Shown here: one piece after another, positions 24,704 through 32,571 of the stretch
Layout: every line of letters starts with the position of its first letter
Position numbering within the stretch: position 1 is the first letter of the stretch
Assembly (NCBI GenBank): GCA_029252805.1
Contig: JAQXAR010000006.1
Coordinates: 1-47,124 of the forward strand
Direction: 5' to 3'
DNA length: 47,124 nt
From: Rickettsiales bacterium
GTDB lineage: Bacteria > Pseudomonadota > Alphaproteobacteria > Rickettsiales > JALZUV01
Translations under genes and position numbers: made by a program
The notes under the pieces: model-generated
The model's input: the letters and a program-made list of their open reading frames with translations, nothing else
Database searches by the model: none
Told to the model about the DNA's origin: nothing

Positions 24704-25994
24704 GACAGTACCTCCTGAACATTAAGGGGTTCCCACACAGTGATGCAATGCCTCGAAGATAGGGAATAGGAATGCGGCGTTGACTGAGAGAGAGAAACAA
24801 TATGAAGCGTATTGCGAAAGCGAGATAGGTCGCACCCACTGCGCCTGAAACACCATAAGAAGGTATAAGTAACAGGTAGCCAGCGAGTGCTATCACGGCA
24901 CTGGCGATGTTAATGGCGCTAGGCATCCACCCTGTTTTCCCGGCATAAACACCGATATTCATAAGATTGGTAATAGCATGCAGCGCCGCGATACCGCATA
25001 ACAGAGGCACCCAGTCACCGGCGTCGTGATAAGATGCAGGGGTTAGCCAGATAATCAACCAAGGTGCGGTGAGTGATACGATCATTGCCGCAGCGGTAAT
25101 ATATCCCACCCCCAGCATGACGCTGCGTGCACTACGCAAAGCACCGTCTGTTTCTTTCAACATTTTGAATCGACGCGGGAACCACCACATATTGAAAGGT
25201 TCAGCCATCAGTGCGACCATCAGTGCAAATTTTCCGGCTAGTGCATAATGCGCGAGCGCTTCCTGACCCACGGCAGGTGCGAGTAGAAAGCGATCAAAAC
25301 TTCCCAATAGGCAGCAAGCGAGAGCGCCTAATATCAAGGGTAAGTTATAGGGTAAAATTTGCTTTAATTCTGGCCAATATAGGCGGATAGACGTATCACG
25401 ATATTGCAATAGACACAGGATGACGCATAGCAGCAAATCCGCCGCCAACCCTGCCATTAAAATTCCCATCACGCCGTAGCCTTTGTGTAGGGCCGCCCAG
25501 ATTAATCCGGCTTGCAGAAGTGCTTTTCCTCCAAATAACAAACAATATCGAGTGATGTGATTCTGCATTCGTAGCCACGCCAGAGGCACTTGAATGGTAG
25601 CGGTAAGCGAGAGGGTAACTAGCAGAATTCGTAACTCTATTTCTATGATTGATTCTGGCAATAAAGACAGCAATAACGGTACAGTAAGCTGCCCAATAAG
25701 GAGACCGGAGATTGCCAAACACAGACATAATCCAAAAATGGAAGCCGCTTTTGCTTGTGATTCCTTCTCAGAATCAGCGCTTCCGGCAAAACGAAATAGC
25801 GCATCCACCAGACTAAATCCCAATAATATGCCTCCCATATCGGCAATAGCCACCATCAGCTCTAATCGACCATATTCCATGACGGGTAGAGCATGGGTAA
25901 TCACCGGTAGCATTAAAAGCGAAATGCCCTTACCCAATGCAATGACCAGCGCATAACAGGCGGCATGGTTGATATGGCGATAGAATCTACGCAT
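24690..25994 (-). CDS. Wzx-like lipid-linked oligosaccharide flippase
   Basis: A 434-residue polytopic membrane protein of the MVF/MOP superfamily with about 12-14 helices. The N-terminus ACYALVIALGKGISLLMLPVITHALPVMEYGRLELM is the classic Wzx opening. It moves the undecaprenyl-linked repeat unit to the periplasm. It lies between a glycosyltransferase (82-bp gap) and the polymerase gene in operon 2. The gap has ATGCG/CGCAT arms but no promoter I can support. Confidence 0.88.
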   Translation of the reverse strand: MRRFYRHINHAACYALVIALGKGISLLMLPVITHALPVMEYGRLELMVAIADMGGILLGFSLVDALFRFAGSADSEKESQAKAASIFGLCLCLAISGLLIGQLTVPLLLSLLPESIIEIELRILLVTLSLTATIQVPLAWLRMQNHITRYCLLFGGKALLQAGLIWAALHKGYGVMGILMAGLAADLLLCVILCLLQYRDTSIRLYWPELKQILPYNLPLILGALACCLLGSFDRFLLAPAVGQEALAHYALAGKFALMVALMAEPFNMWWFPRRFKMLKETDGALRSARSVMLGVGYITAAAMIVSLTAPWLIIWLTPASYHDAGDWVPLLCGIAALHAITNLMNIGVYAGKTGWMPSAINIASAVIALAGYLLLIPSYGVSGAVGATYLAFAIRFILFLSLSQRRIPIPYLRGIASLCGNPLMFRRYCHDLS

Positions 25995-26076
25995 CGTGCC
26001 CCCTCCCTATAGCGGTTGTTCTTTTTTCTTATGGAGATGCGGATCTATTATCGCATTCCCTAACTTCTATTAGTAA

Positions 26077-27249
26077 TTAACGCACAAGCTGTGCCAGAAA
26101 GCTGAAAACGATACTAAGTTCATGTATTTGCTTCTGTATATGGAATTCTTGTAAACAGCGCTCACGTCCGTTTTCTCCCATTTTGAATAATTCGGCTTCT
26201 GGTTTATCCCAAATCTGGAAGAGTGCCTGACCTAGCGCCTTTCGGTTTCCGGGCGGTACGAGGATACCATTTTCGGGCGCTACCATATTCGGAATGCCCA
26301 TAAATTCGGTACTAACGATTGGCAATCCCATCGCCATGGCTTCCTTAATAATGACTGGGCCTGTGTCTTGTGCACCATCCCTACCTCGTCGGAATGCAGA
26401 TACTAATGCTCGGTAATAAGGGGCATGCTGTTGTAGCCAATCAGAAGGTTTGGCGCCTAAAAATGATACAATTTCATTCAATTGCAAATCGGTACAGAGT
26501 TCTTCTAATTCGGTGCGTAATGGCCCATCGCCCACAATATCCAACGGCAACCTCTGTTTGGGTGATAGATCAGCAATGGCGTGTAGCAAGTCATCGACTC
26601 CCTTACAGTCGATGAGTCGCCCAACAAACAATAACCGCCCGTTTGATTTTTTGATTGCGGGAGGCTGAAAATACTCTGTATCCACCCCGCAAGGAATCAT
26701 ATGGATCGGGGTATTGGTTTGGGCAGAAAGCGTTTTTTTCATTGCATCGCATACCGCGATCACACCGTCACAATAATCCAGTTTAGCTTCCAAATCTTCT
26801 GGCGTAGCATAGATGTCGGAACCATGGCACGTCATGGTGATGGGCACGCCTAATAGCTTTGCCGCCACGATTGCATAGGCCGAATGTCCCCAGGCGAAAT
26901 GGGTGTGTATCTGAGTCCATCCCTGTTTTCGTCCCTTTATAGCAAGCCGGATGCCCTGATAGAGTAATGAAAGCAGGGACAGTTTTCGTTGTTTTAAAAG
27001 AAACGCAAAGGCGGAAAGCATGTTCGGGATAAAACCCAACAGCTCTCGCCATGAGGGAACAGGAAGATGCGGTAAATAATAGGCTGTGTGCGCCAGTTCC
27101 TGATCGCGCTTAGAGAGCGTCGATGCATCCTCCGGCACCATCGCGACAATATCGGTGGGAATGCCAACCTCGCGCAGTGCGCGGGTTTCATTGCGGATAA
27201 AGCTTTCTGATAATACCGGAAAGCTACCTAATATAATGCCGATATGCAT
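26077..27249 (-). CDS. GT4 glycosyltransferase (WcaL-like)
   Basis: A 390-residue GT-B glycosyltransferase. It starts MHIGIILGSFPVLSESFIRNETRALRE, the hallmark of colanic-acid WcaL-like transferases. The donor half has LLFVGRLIDCKGVDDLLHAI, IVGDGPLRTELEEL, VSFLGAKP and RDGAQDTGPVIIKEAMAMGLPIVSTEF. I use the ATG at 27249, which has GAGG six bases upstream; an in-frame ATG four codons earlier (27261) is possible. It overlaps the preceding glycosyltransferase by 26 bp. Sugar unknown. Confidence 0.87.
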   Translation of the reverse strand: MHIGIILGSFPVLSESFIRNETRALREVGIPTDIVAMVPEDASTLSKRDQELAHTAYYLPHLPVPSWRELLGFIPNMLSAFAFLLKQRKLSLLSLLYQGIRLAIKGRKQGWTQIHTHFAWGHSAYAIVAAKLLGVPITMTCHGSDIYATPEDLEAKLDYCDGVIAVCDAMKKTLSAQTNTPIHMIPCGVDTEYFQPPAIKKSNGRLLFVGRLIDCKGVDDLLHAIADLSPKQRLPLDIVGDGPLRTELEELCTDLQLNEIVSFLGAKPSDWLQQHAPYYRALVSAFRRGRDGAQDTGPVIIKEAMAMGLPIVSTEFMGIPNMVAPENGILVPPGNRKALGQALFQIWDKPEAELFKMGENGRERCLQEFHIQKQIHELSIVFSFLAQLVR

Positions 27250-28267
27250 AAGCCTCCTCATAATGTTTGATAATCATGGGTAATATTATCTCCGGTGAAT
27301 AGCGTTCCCGAATAGTTTTGCGCGCGCTATCACGCATCACCCTACGCGCCGCCTCACTCATCAACGACCAGTCCGTTACGGCCTCGGCCAACTGTTTCGG
27401 GTTGCCGGATTCTATCAAAAAACCATTCTGTTGCGTCTGGATAAGAGAGGGAAGTCCTCCCACTGCATAAGCCGCAACCGGAATACCATGCGCCATCGCC
27501 TCTAATGCTGCCATTGGCAACCCTTCGCGACGAGAAGGCATGATAAGCAAATCAATGTCCTTCCAATGTGGTTCCATCGAATCCACCTGACCGGCAAAAC
27601 TCAAATTGTCAGGAACCTCGAGCAACTGACGCATAGGACCGTCACCATAGATGGTAAATTGTTGTTCTGGGCATGATTTGGCTAAATCAGTAAAATGATC
27701 CGGCCCCTTTTCATGCGAGAGGCGCCCGACAAAGGCGATTTTCTTGCCAGTTCTGGAGATGATCTTTGGAACAGGAACAAAATTGGGAATGACACAGGTA
27801 TCATCTTGCAAACGTTCGGCGACCGTCGCACTCACTGCCAATATTGCTTGAGCTAGTGGCGCTGTTTGTTCATCCAGCCAACGATAGCATTGCACTCGAA
27901 AACTATTTGCATCACCACTGTGATAGGTGGAAATACAAGTCACTGTGTACCAACGCGCGGCAATTCGACCTAAAATTCCTGCTTTATAACCATGCGTATG
28001 AATTAAGGCCGGGCGATGTCGTAGGATTGCTTCTTTCCAGCCTCGACAAGGATGTGCGAGTGTCATGATTGAAATATCGGCCTTCTGTAATGCTTCGCGT
28101 AATGGATGTTTGCCGTAATCTCGCAAAAACACCACACGTGGCTGATAGCCGAACTGTAGCAATCCTGTTGCCAACTGATAGATATGACTTTCAATACCGC
28201 CGAAATGCTGCGAGTCCACAGCCAGCCAGATTTCAGTGCCTTCTTTTCGTAAATGCTTCATCGCCAA
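27224..28267 (-). CDS. GT4 glycosyltransferase
   Basis: A 347-residue GT-B glycosyltransferase. Acceptor side: VDSQHFGGIESHIYQLATGL. Donor side: IAFVGRLSHEKGPDHFTDLA, IYGDGPMRQLL, LSFAGQVDSM and MPSRREGLPMAALEAMAHGIPVAAYAVGG, with the E-x7-E motif intact. It overlaps the gene before it by 10 bp and the gene after it by 26 bp in operon 2. It should add one residue of the EPS repeat or of a glycan on the exported protein. Confidence 0.87.
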   Translation of the reverse strand: MAMKHLRKEGTEIWLAVDSQHFGGIESHIYQLATGLLQFGYQPRVVFLRDYGKHPLREALQKADISIMTLAHPCRGWKEAILRHRPALIHTHGYKAGILGRIAARWYTVTCISTYHSGDANSFRVQCYRWLDEQTAPLAQAILAVSATVAERLQDDTCVIPNFVPVPKIISRTGKKIAFVGRLSHEKGPDHFTDLAKSCPEQQFTIYGDGPMRQLLEVPDNLSFAGQVDSMEPHWKDIDLLIMPSRREGLPMAALEAMAHGIPVAAYAVGGLPSLIQTQQNGFLIESGNPKQLAEAVTDWSLMSEAARRVMRDSARKTIRERYSPEIILPMIIKHYEEAYAYRHYIR

Positions 28268-28743
28268 AACCCTTCAAATGTCACAGATGCTTCACTCACG
28301 CAATTTGATGGATCATGCAGAGCCAGTACGGTGGGGAACGGTATTTTCTCTATCCCTGCCATGCGCCATAAGGGTGCAATCCCTTCACGCCACAGATAAT
28401 ACCCACTGGGAAAACTACCCCCCTGATAATCTCGATAGAAAAAGACAGGTTTATGGTGATTTTTCTTTTGCACCATACTCACCGCTTCCGCACTCTTGAA
28501 CAGGGGAATGATCGTCAGTGACTCTCCGCAGCGTGGATGAGTAAAGTGATATGCAGAAAATACCCCACCAGAAGTAAGAACCTGTTGCGCGGCAAGGGAG
28601 AAGTCATGCAGCTCCATTGCTGCAAGCAACCGTTTTTGCACTTGCCGTTCCATGTCGGCTGGCGGTTCGTAATAGCGTTCCGCCTTACCCCACAGCGCGA
28701 TGCTGGCGAGTAGGATTACAATAATCCAATATCTCTTTTGCAT
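28258..28743 (-). CDS. Hypothetical exported protein beside the exosortase (position of EpsI)
   Basis: A 161-residue protein with an N-terminal signal anchor (YWIIVILLASIALWG) and a periplasmic part with two cysteines (HPRCGESL, DPSNCVSEA) that could form a disulfide. Motifs such as PVFFYRDYQGGSFPSGYYLW have no match I know. Exosortase operons often carry EpsI directly after the sortase, as a separate or fused domain; this gene overlaps the exosortase by 59 bp in the same place, but I do not see the EpsI signatures. It may be an unrelated or very divergent partner. Function unknown. Confidence 0.65.
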   Translation of the reverse strand: MQKRYWIIVILLASIALWGKAERYYEPPADMERQVQKRLLAAMELHDFSLAAQQVLTSGGVFSAYHFTHPRCGESLTIIPLFKSAEAVSMVQKKNHHKPVFFYRDYQGGSFPSGYYLWREGIAPLWRMAGIEKIPFPTVLALHDPSNCVSEASVTFEGFWR

Positions 28744-29536
28744 ACATCCTCCGAATAATAATGAACATGAGTAGAATAAGCGTCAGTTCGTACGCCGCTT
28801 TACCTGCTTCACCATGAAGCCAGTGATAGACTTCTTGTGATAAGGTTAGCATCGCCAGTCGCAGCCAATTGAGCGCTAACACCATTACCGTGAGTGTCAG
28901 CAGCACGGTAGCATCGCGCTGCTGCCAGCGATGAGACAGGCTTCGTGCCGCTACTAGCCAGCCCAACCAGATAATGGAAAGATTACTAACAGAAGAACAA
29001 GGTGCCAGGATCAAAATCGAGCGACCTGCTTGCGTGGTGATGAGGTTATCACTGCGCTCGGAAACAAACCCAGCCAAATTGGCAAGCGTTTGCGCCAACA
29101 ACGCGTCCAGACTCAAGACTGAAGAGGCAAAGGTTTTTAGTAATATCATGACCACCGGTTCACGTGCAGAAACGGCAAACAGAACCAGGAAACCGGCATA
29201 AATTTGTGAATGGCGACGATAGTGCCAGCCATACCAAAGTGCAAAGGCAGCTAAAACGATCCAACTCACCATCGCACTGGGAACACAGAATGCCATAAGA
29301 CAGAGAAGTATGATGGCCTTATCGGTCATTGTAAGGGAATGGTTACCTGTTGCCCCTATTATGAACCGCAATGCAACAATGATGGCGATCACCACAAATA
29401 AGTTTAGATTAAAGCCATGTAACAATGCATCAAATGCATTCTGTTCTGATAAGGACAGCAATATCGGACGGCTGAGTCCATTAAGACAGCCAATCAACGC
29501 AATCAATGCGAGCAGCCTATGACGAGATAACGGCAT
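28685..29536 (-). CDS. Exosortase/archaeosortase-family transpeptidase
   Basis: A 283-residue membrane protein with about eight helices. The predicted catalytic residues are Cys180 in LILAPCSSVSNLSIIWLG, Arg226 in LNWLRLAMLT, and His241 in WLHGEAGKAAYE, in the order C-R-H known for exosortases. The enzyme is thought to cut C-terminal sorting signals at the membrane and attach the protein elsewhere. It has no fused EpsI domain. The VWA protein at 22355 in the same operon carries a fitting signal. It overlaps the receiver gene by 20 bp. The exosortase subtype cannot be assigned by eye. Confidence 0.85.
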   Translation of the reverse strand: MPLSRHRLLALIALIGCLNGLSRPILLSLSEQNAFDALLHGFNLNLFVVIAIIVALRFIIGATGNHSLTMTDKAIILLCLMAFCVPSAMVSWIVLAAFALWYGWHYRRHSQIYAGFLVLFAVSAREPVVMILLKTFASSVLSLDALLAQTLANLAGFVSERSDNLITTQAGRSILILAPCSSVSNLSIIWLGWLVAARSLSHRWQQRDATVLLTLTVMVLALNWLRLAMLTLSQEVYHWLHGEAGKAAYELTLILLMFIIIRRMYAKEILDYCNPTRQHRAVG

Positions 29537-29936
29537 GATTCTCCAGCTCTTGTAATGTGATGTCTAATAGAGACTGACCGATGGGTTTTGACAAAAAAGC
29601 TGTCACGCTATTTTTGGGAAAACGATGGGCGAAATTTTGCATGACATGGGCAGAGGTGACTATGACGGGTATATTCTTTAATGCAGGCAAAGATTGCAGT
29701 TTTTCTATCACGGAAAATCCATCCATTTTCGGCAGCATAATATCCAAGAAAACAGCATGATAACGATTCTGTTGTAAGGTAGCTAATGCCTCTTCTCCGC
29801 TATTGACTACCTTTACGTGATGACCACGTTCACGCAGTAATGAAGAAAGATGTATAAAATGTGTCATATCATCTTCAACGATGAGTAACTTCAACTTTGA
29901 GCGGGATGTGCTGCGTGTTGTTTCGAACAGTTCCAT
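29517..29936 (-). CDS. Single-domain response regulator heading EPS operon 2
   Basis: A 139-residue receiver protein. It has a 15-residue basic lead, then LLIVEDDMTHF with both acidic residues, the phospho-acceptor in VFLDIMLPKMDG, threonine/serine switch in IVTSAH, and the lysine in FLSKPI. No output domain is present. As first gene of the exosortase-Wzx-Wzy operon, behind a sigma-54-like promoter, it may relay phosphate from the kinases at 34-40 kb or act on a protein of the assembly machinery. It is likely part of the phosphorelay with the HPt at 35385. Confidence 0.88.
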   Translation of the reverse strand: MELFETTRSTSRSKLKLLIVEDDMTHFIHLSSLLRERGHHVKVVNSGEEALATLQQNRYHAVFLDIMLPKMDGFSVIEKLQSLPALKNIPVIVTSAHVMQNFAHRFPKNSVTAFLSKPIGQSLLDITLQELENHAVISS

Positions 29937-29967
29937 AATGTGTCTTTCGTTGATTTAAATAGAGATA

Positions 29968-29983
29968 AGCAGTTCTTATACCA
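29968..29983 (-). promoter_or_regulatory. Sigma-54-like promoter of EPS operon 2
   Basis: Minus strand TGGTATAAGAACTGCT keeps GG-N10-GC spacing and the TGCT end but loses the CAC of the -24 box, so it is weaker than the others. The start would be about 20 nt before the receiver ATG at 29936. Confidence 0.5.
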
Positions 29984-30105
29984 ACTGTGTTTAAGTCTAG
30001 TTATGTTGAAAATATTTTACGAATATCTACATTAAAAACAGATAGTTATATGTATTTTATCTCCTTTTTTCTTTGTGAATTTATGTGAATAATGCAGTGC
30101 AAAAA

Positions 30106-30147
30106 CTCCCAATTCTGGAAGGTTTTTATTCATATTGGGAAAGGTTT
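30106..30147. promoter_or_regulatory. Putative activator sites shared by operon 2 and ugd
   Basis: CTCCCAATTCTGGAA (30106-30120) and ATTGGGAAAGG (30136-30146) are related to the 15-bp CTCCCATTCTGGGAA site before glmS. They lie 50-90 bp upstream of the ugd -24 element and about 120-165 bp from the operon 2 promoter, normal distances for a sigma-54 activator. Confidence 0.5.
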
Positions 30148-30193
30148 CTGAGGTGAATAGTAATAAAGATATATAATACAATGGTTTAATATA

Positions 30194-30209
30194 TGGCATC
30201 TCATTTGCT
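30194..30209 (+). promoter_or_regulatory. Sigma-54 promoter of ugd
   Basis: TGGCATCTCATTTGCT fits TGGCA-N6-TTTGCW with exact GG-N10-GC spacing. The start would be near 30220, 25 nt before the ATG, with AAAGGAG as ribosome site. Confidence 0.8.
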
Positions 30210-30244
30210 TCTTTAGAGGTAACTGCAACTAAAGGAGTCACGTT

Positions 30245-31684
30245 ATGAATTCAGCTTCACTCAAAATTACGGTTATCGGAACTGGCTATGTTGGCTTGGT
30301 TACCGGCTGTTGCTTGGCAGAAATTGGACATCAAGTCACCTGCATCGATACGGATAAAGAAAAAATTGCACAATTGCAGCAAGGCGTTCCCACCATTTAT
30401 GAGGATGGTATGGAAGCCCTGCTAAAGCGCAATATTGAGCGTGATACCCTTCGCTTTTCTTCCCATATGAAAAATTCTATACCCAATGCAGAAGTTGTAT
30501 TTTTGTGTGTAGGAACTCCACCCCGCAAAGATGGAGGAGCGGATTTATCCTATATTATCAATGCAGCAGAGGAGGTTGCTAAACATCTAAGCGGTTATAC
30601 TGTGATTGTGAATAAATCTACAGTTCCACCACGTACCGCTCTTTTGCTGGAGCGTAAGATCTATGCTGCCAAAGGTGACATAGACGTAGATGTTGTTTCT
30701 AACCCGGAGTTTTTGCGAGAAGGCTCTGCCATCAAGGATTTCATGCGAGCAGAGCGCATTGTGGTGGGCAGTGATAGTCAACAAGCCATGCAAACCATGA
30801 AGTGGGTCTATGAGAGCTTGATCGGCAATCATGTTCCCTTTGTAGAAACCGATACCGTGAGCGCTGAATTAATTAAATATGCTGCCAATGGGCTACTTGC
30901 TACAAAAATTTGTTTTGCGAATGAGCTTGCAGACTTATCGGAGAAACTTGGTGGTAACATGGACGATATTAAACAAGGAATCGGTTTAGATAGCCGTATC
31001 GGTCAGCAATTCCTTAATCCTGGGCCAGGGTTTGGGGGGGCTTGCTTCCCCAAAGATGCGAAGGCACTGGTTCATATTGGTAATCATTTTTGTGCCCCGA
31101 TGACGGTGATGCAGAGTGTGCTGGTCAGTAATGAAGCTCGTCACGAGCGAATCATGCGTCGTATCCGCAAACTGACTGGAGGTCTTGCGGGGCAACATAT
31201 TGCAGTGCTTGGCTTGGCATTTAAGGCGGGCACCGATGATATGCGTGAAAGCCCTGCTGCAGAACTTGTAAGAGCACTTCATCAGGAAAAGGTCAATGTT
31301 ATTGTGTATGACCCACAAGCCATGGACGGAGAAAAAGCCCAATTGCCTGATTCTGTCCATTGTGCGGAAAGTGCCTATAGTGCGGTGGAAGGCGCTGATA
31401 TGGTGATTATTGCCACAGAATGGTCAGAGTTTATCGAGTTGGATTTAGATAAAATAGAAATAGCGATGCGCCAGCCGCTCATGTTGGATTTGCGCAATAT
31501 TTATGATCTTCAGAAAATGAAAGAATCCAATATTATCTATCATTCACTGGGTCGACCATCGGTGAATGAAGACAGGCAAGCTGAGGTTATCTCTTTTGTC
31601 AATAAGGCACCCATACAGGGCGCCGCTGGGACTTTTTTGGCAATGCTGCTCGTTATTCTGGCAAGTGAATGGTTCTATATTTAA
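30245..31684 (+). CDS. ugd: UDP-glucose 6-dehydrogenase with hydrophobic C-terminal tail
   Basis: A 479-residue UDP-glucose dehydrogenase that makes UDP-glucuronate from UDP-glucose with two NAD. The Rossmann start is ITVIGTGYVGLVTGCCLAEIGH. Other signatures are LCVGTPPRKDGGADLSYI, NKSTVPPRT, SNPEFLREGSAIKDF, LIKYAANGLLATKI, and the catalytic cysteine in GPGFGGACFPKDAKAL, then LAFKAGTDDMRESPA. Usual enzymes end near the SLGRP point; here about 40 residues follow and end in GAAGTFLAMLLVILASEWFYI, a probable membrane tail. It is transcribed from a sigma-54 promoter, opposite to the EPS operons, and is followed by a receiver gene 14 bp downstream. It implies uronic acid in the polymer. Confidence 0.94.
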   Translation: MNSASLKITVIGTGYVGLVTGCCLAEIGHQVTCIDTDKEKIAQLQQGVPTIYEDGMEALLKRNIERDTLRFSSHMKNSIPNAEVVFLCVGTPPRKDGGADLSYIINAAEEVAKHLSGYTVIVNKSTVPPRTALLLERKIYAAKGDIDVDVVSNPEFLREGSAIKDFMRAERIVVGSDSQQAMQTMKWVYESLIGNHVPFVETDTVSAELIKYAANGLLATKICFANELADLSEKLGGNMDDIKQGIGLDSRIGQQFLNPGPGFGGACFPKDAKALVHIGNHFCAPMTVMQSVLVSNEARHERIMRRIRKLTGGLAGQHIAVLGLAFKAGTDDMRESPAAELVRALHQEKVNVIVYDPQAMDGEKAQLPDSVHCAESAYSAVEGADMVIIATEWSEFIELDLDKIEIAMRQPLMLDLRNIYDLQKMKESNIIYHSLGRPSVNEDRQAEVISFVNKAPIQGAAGTFLAMLLVILASEWFYI

Positions 31685-31698
31685 TCGGGAGAGAAACA

Positions 31699-32556
31699 AT
31701 GCATAATACCATAAAAGAGAATGACTATCGCTTTTTCAAAAATAAATTAGCAGATATATCCTATGATCGTGATGCTAAGTGGCATGTGGTTTTGGTGGGT
31801 GTGGAATCGCTAGGTGTATCCAGAGAACGGCATCGTAGCATTAGCGAAATTAGTCTGCCGCAAATGCTGGCGACGATAGAACAAAATGTGAATATTCAAT
31901 CGCATTGCTTTATTGAAGAAACTCGCACTATTATTCTGTTATGTAGTGAGAATATTCAAGATGTAGAAGCGGCTATTACGGAAATTTCTGATTTCTACGA
32001 ATATTCTGATGAACCCGGTCATTTTTTTTTGAAAGACAAAACGGGCATCCATTCTGGAAGCTTTCAACAAGCGTTGCCTTACTTAGAACCAATGATGGAA
32101 ACAGAGGTTACTGAACCGTTGCCTGCAAAAGTTCTTTTGCCGCCGGTAGAGGGGCCCTTAAGGGAAAATTATTACACAGACAAACATTCAAAAAATTCTC
32201 AAAAACCGACGGTTCTTTCAGTGGATGATGAACCTCATATTCATAGTCTACTGCGTAAAACTCTCGGTCAAGAATACCATTTCATACGCGCTTTTAATGC
32301 AGAGTCTGCGATTCAGCAATTTTTGGATCAACAACCGGATGTGAGCATTCTTGATATGGGTCTGCCTAGTATCTCCGGCTATGATATTGCTAAATGGTTT
32401 AAAGAAGTGGATCCTGAAACAGCGATTATTATGTTAAGCAGTAGTCAGCGAAGAGAAGATAGGCATGCTTGTGAAATGCTTGGTGTTAATCACTACCTAA
32501 GCAAGCCATTCCAGACTACAGCCTTAAAGCAAGCGATTGAGACTTGTGTGCATTAG
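31699..32556 (+). CDS. Response regulator with unrecognised N-terminal domain (paralogue 1)
   Basis: A 285-residue protein. The N-terminal ~110 residues have a beta-alpha-beta-beta-alpha look (WHVVLVGVESLG ... SLPQMLATIEQNV ... CFIEETRTIILLCS ... VEAAITEISDFY) and match no family I know. A linker of ~60 residues follows, then a receiver domain (VLSVDDEPHI, acceptor in VSILDMGLPSISG, MLSSSQ, lysine in YLSKPF). I start at ATG 31699, which follows GGGAGAG; an earlier frame start at 31669 lies inside ugd. It follows ugd in an operon. Genes at 36039 and 36927 have the same build. Confidence 0.82.
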   Translation: MHNTIKENDYRFFKNKLADISYDRDAKWHVVLVGVESLGVSRERHRSISEISLPQMLATIEQNVNIQSHCFIEETRTIILLCSENIQDVEAAITEISDFYEYSDEPGHFFLKDKTGIHSGSFQQALPYLEPMMETEVTEPLPAKVLLPPVEGPLRENYYTDKHSKNSQKPTVLSVDDEPHIHSLLRKTLGQEYHFIRAFNAESAIQQFLDQQPDVSILDMGLPSISGYDIAKWFKEVDPETAIIMLSSSQRREDRHACEMLGVNHYLSKPFQTTALKQAIETCVH

Positions 32557-32571
32557 AAGAGTAGGCGCGTG

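Larger units (their letters stand above)
29937..30244. other. Divergent regulatory region between operon 2 and ugd
   Basis: This 308-bp gap serves two divergent transcripts. It contains a sigma-54-like promoter on the minus strand (29968-29983), a shared activator-type site (30106-30147) and a strong sigma-54 promoter on the plus strand (30194-30209). No gene is seen in it. Confidence 0.65.

Noticed and set aside
24690-26076. Separate promoter in the 82-bp gap before the flippase gene
   Set aside because: No sigma-54 or clear sigma-70 boxes; the gap has only short ATGCG/CGCAT arms.
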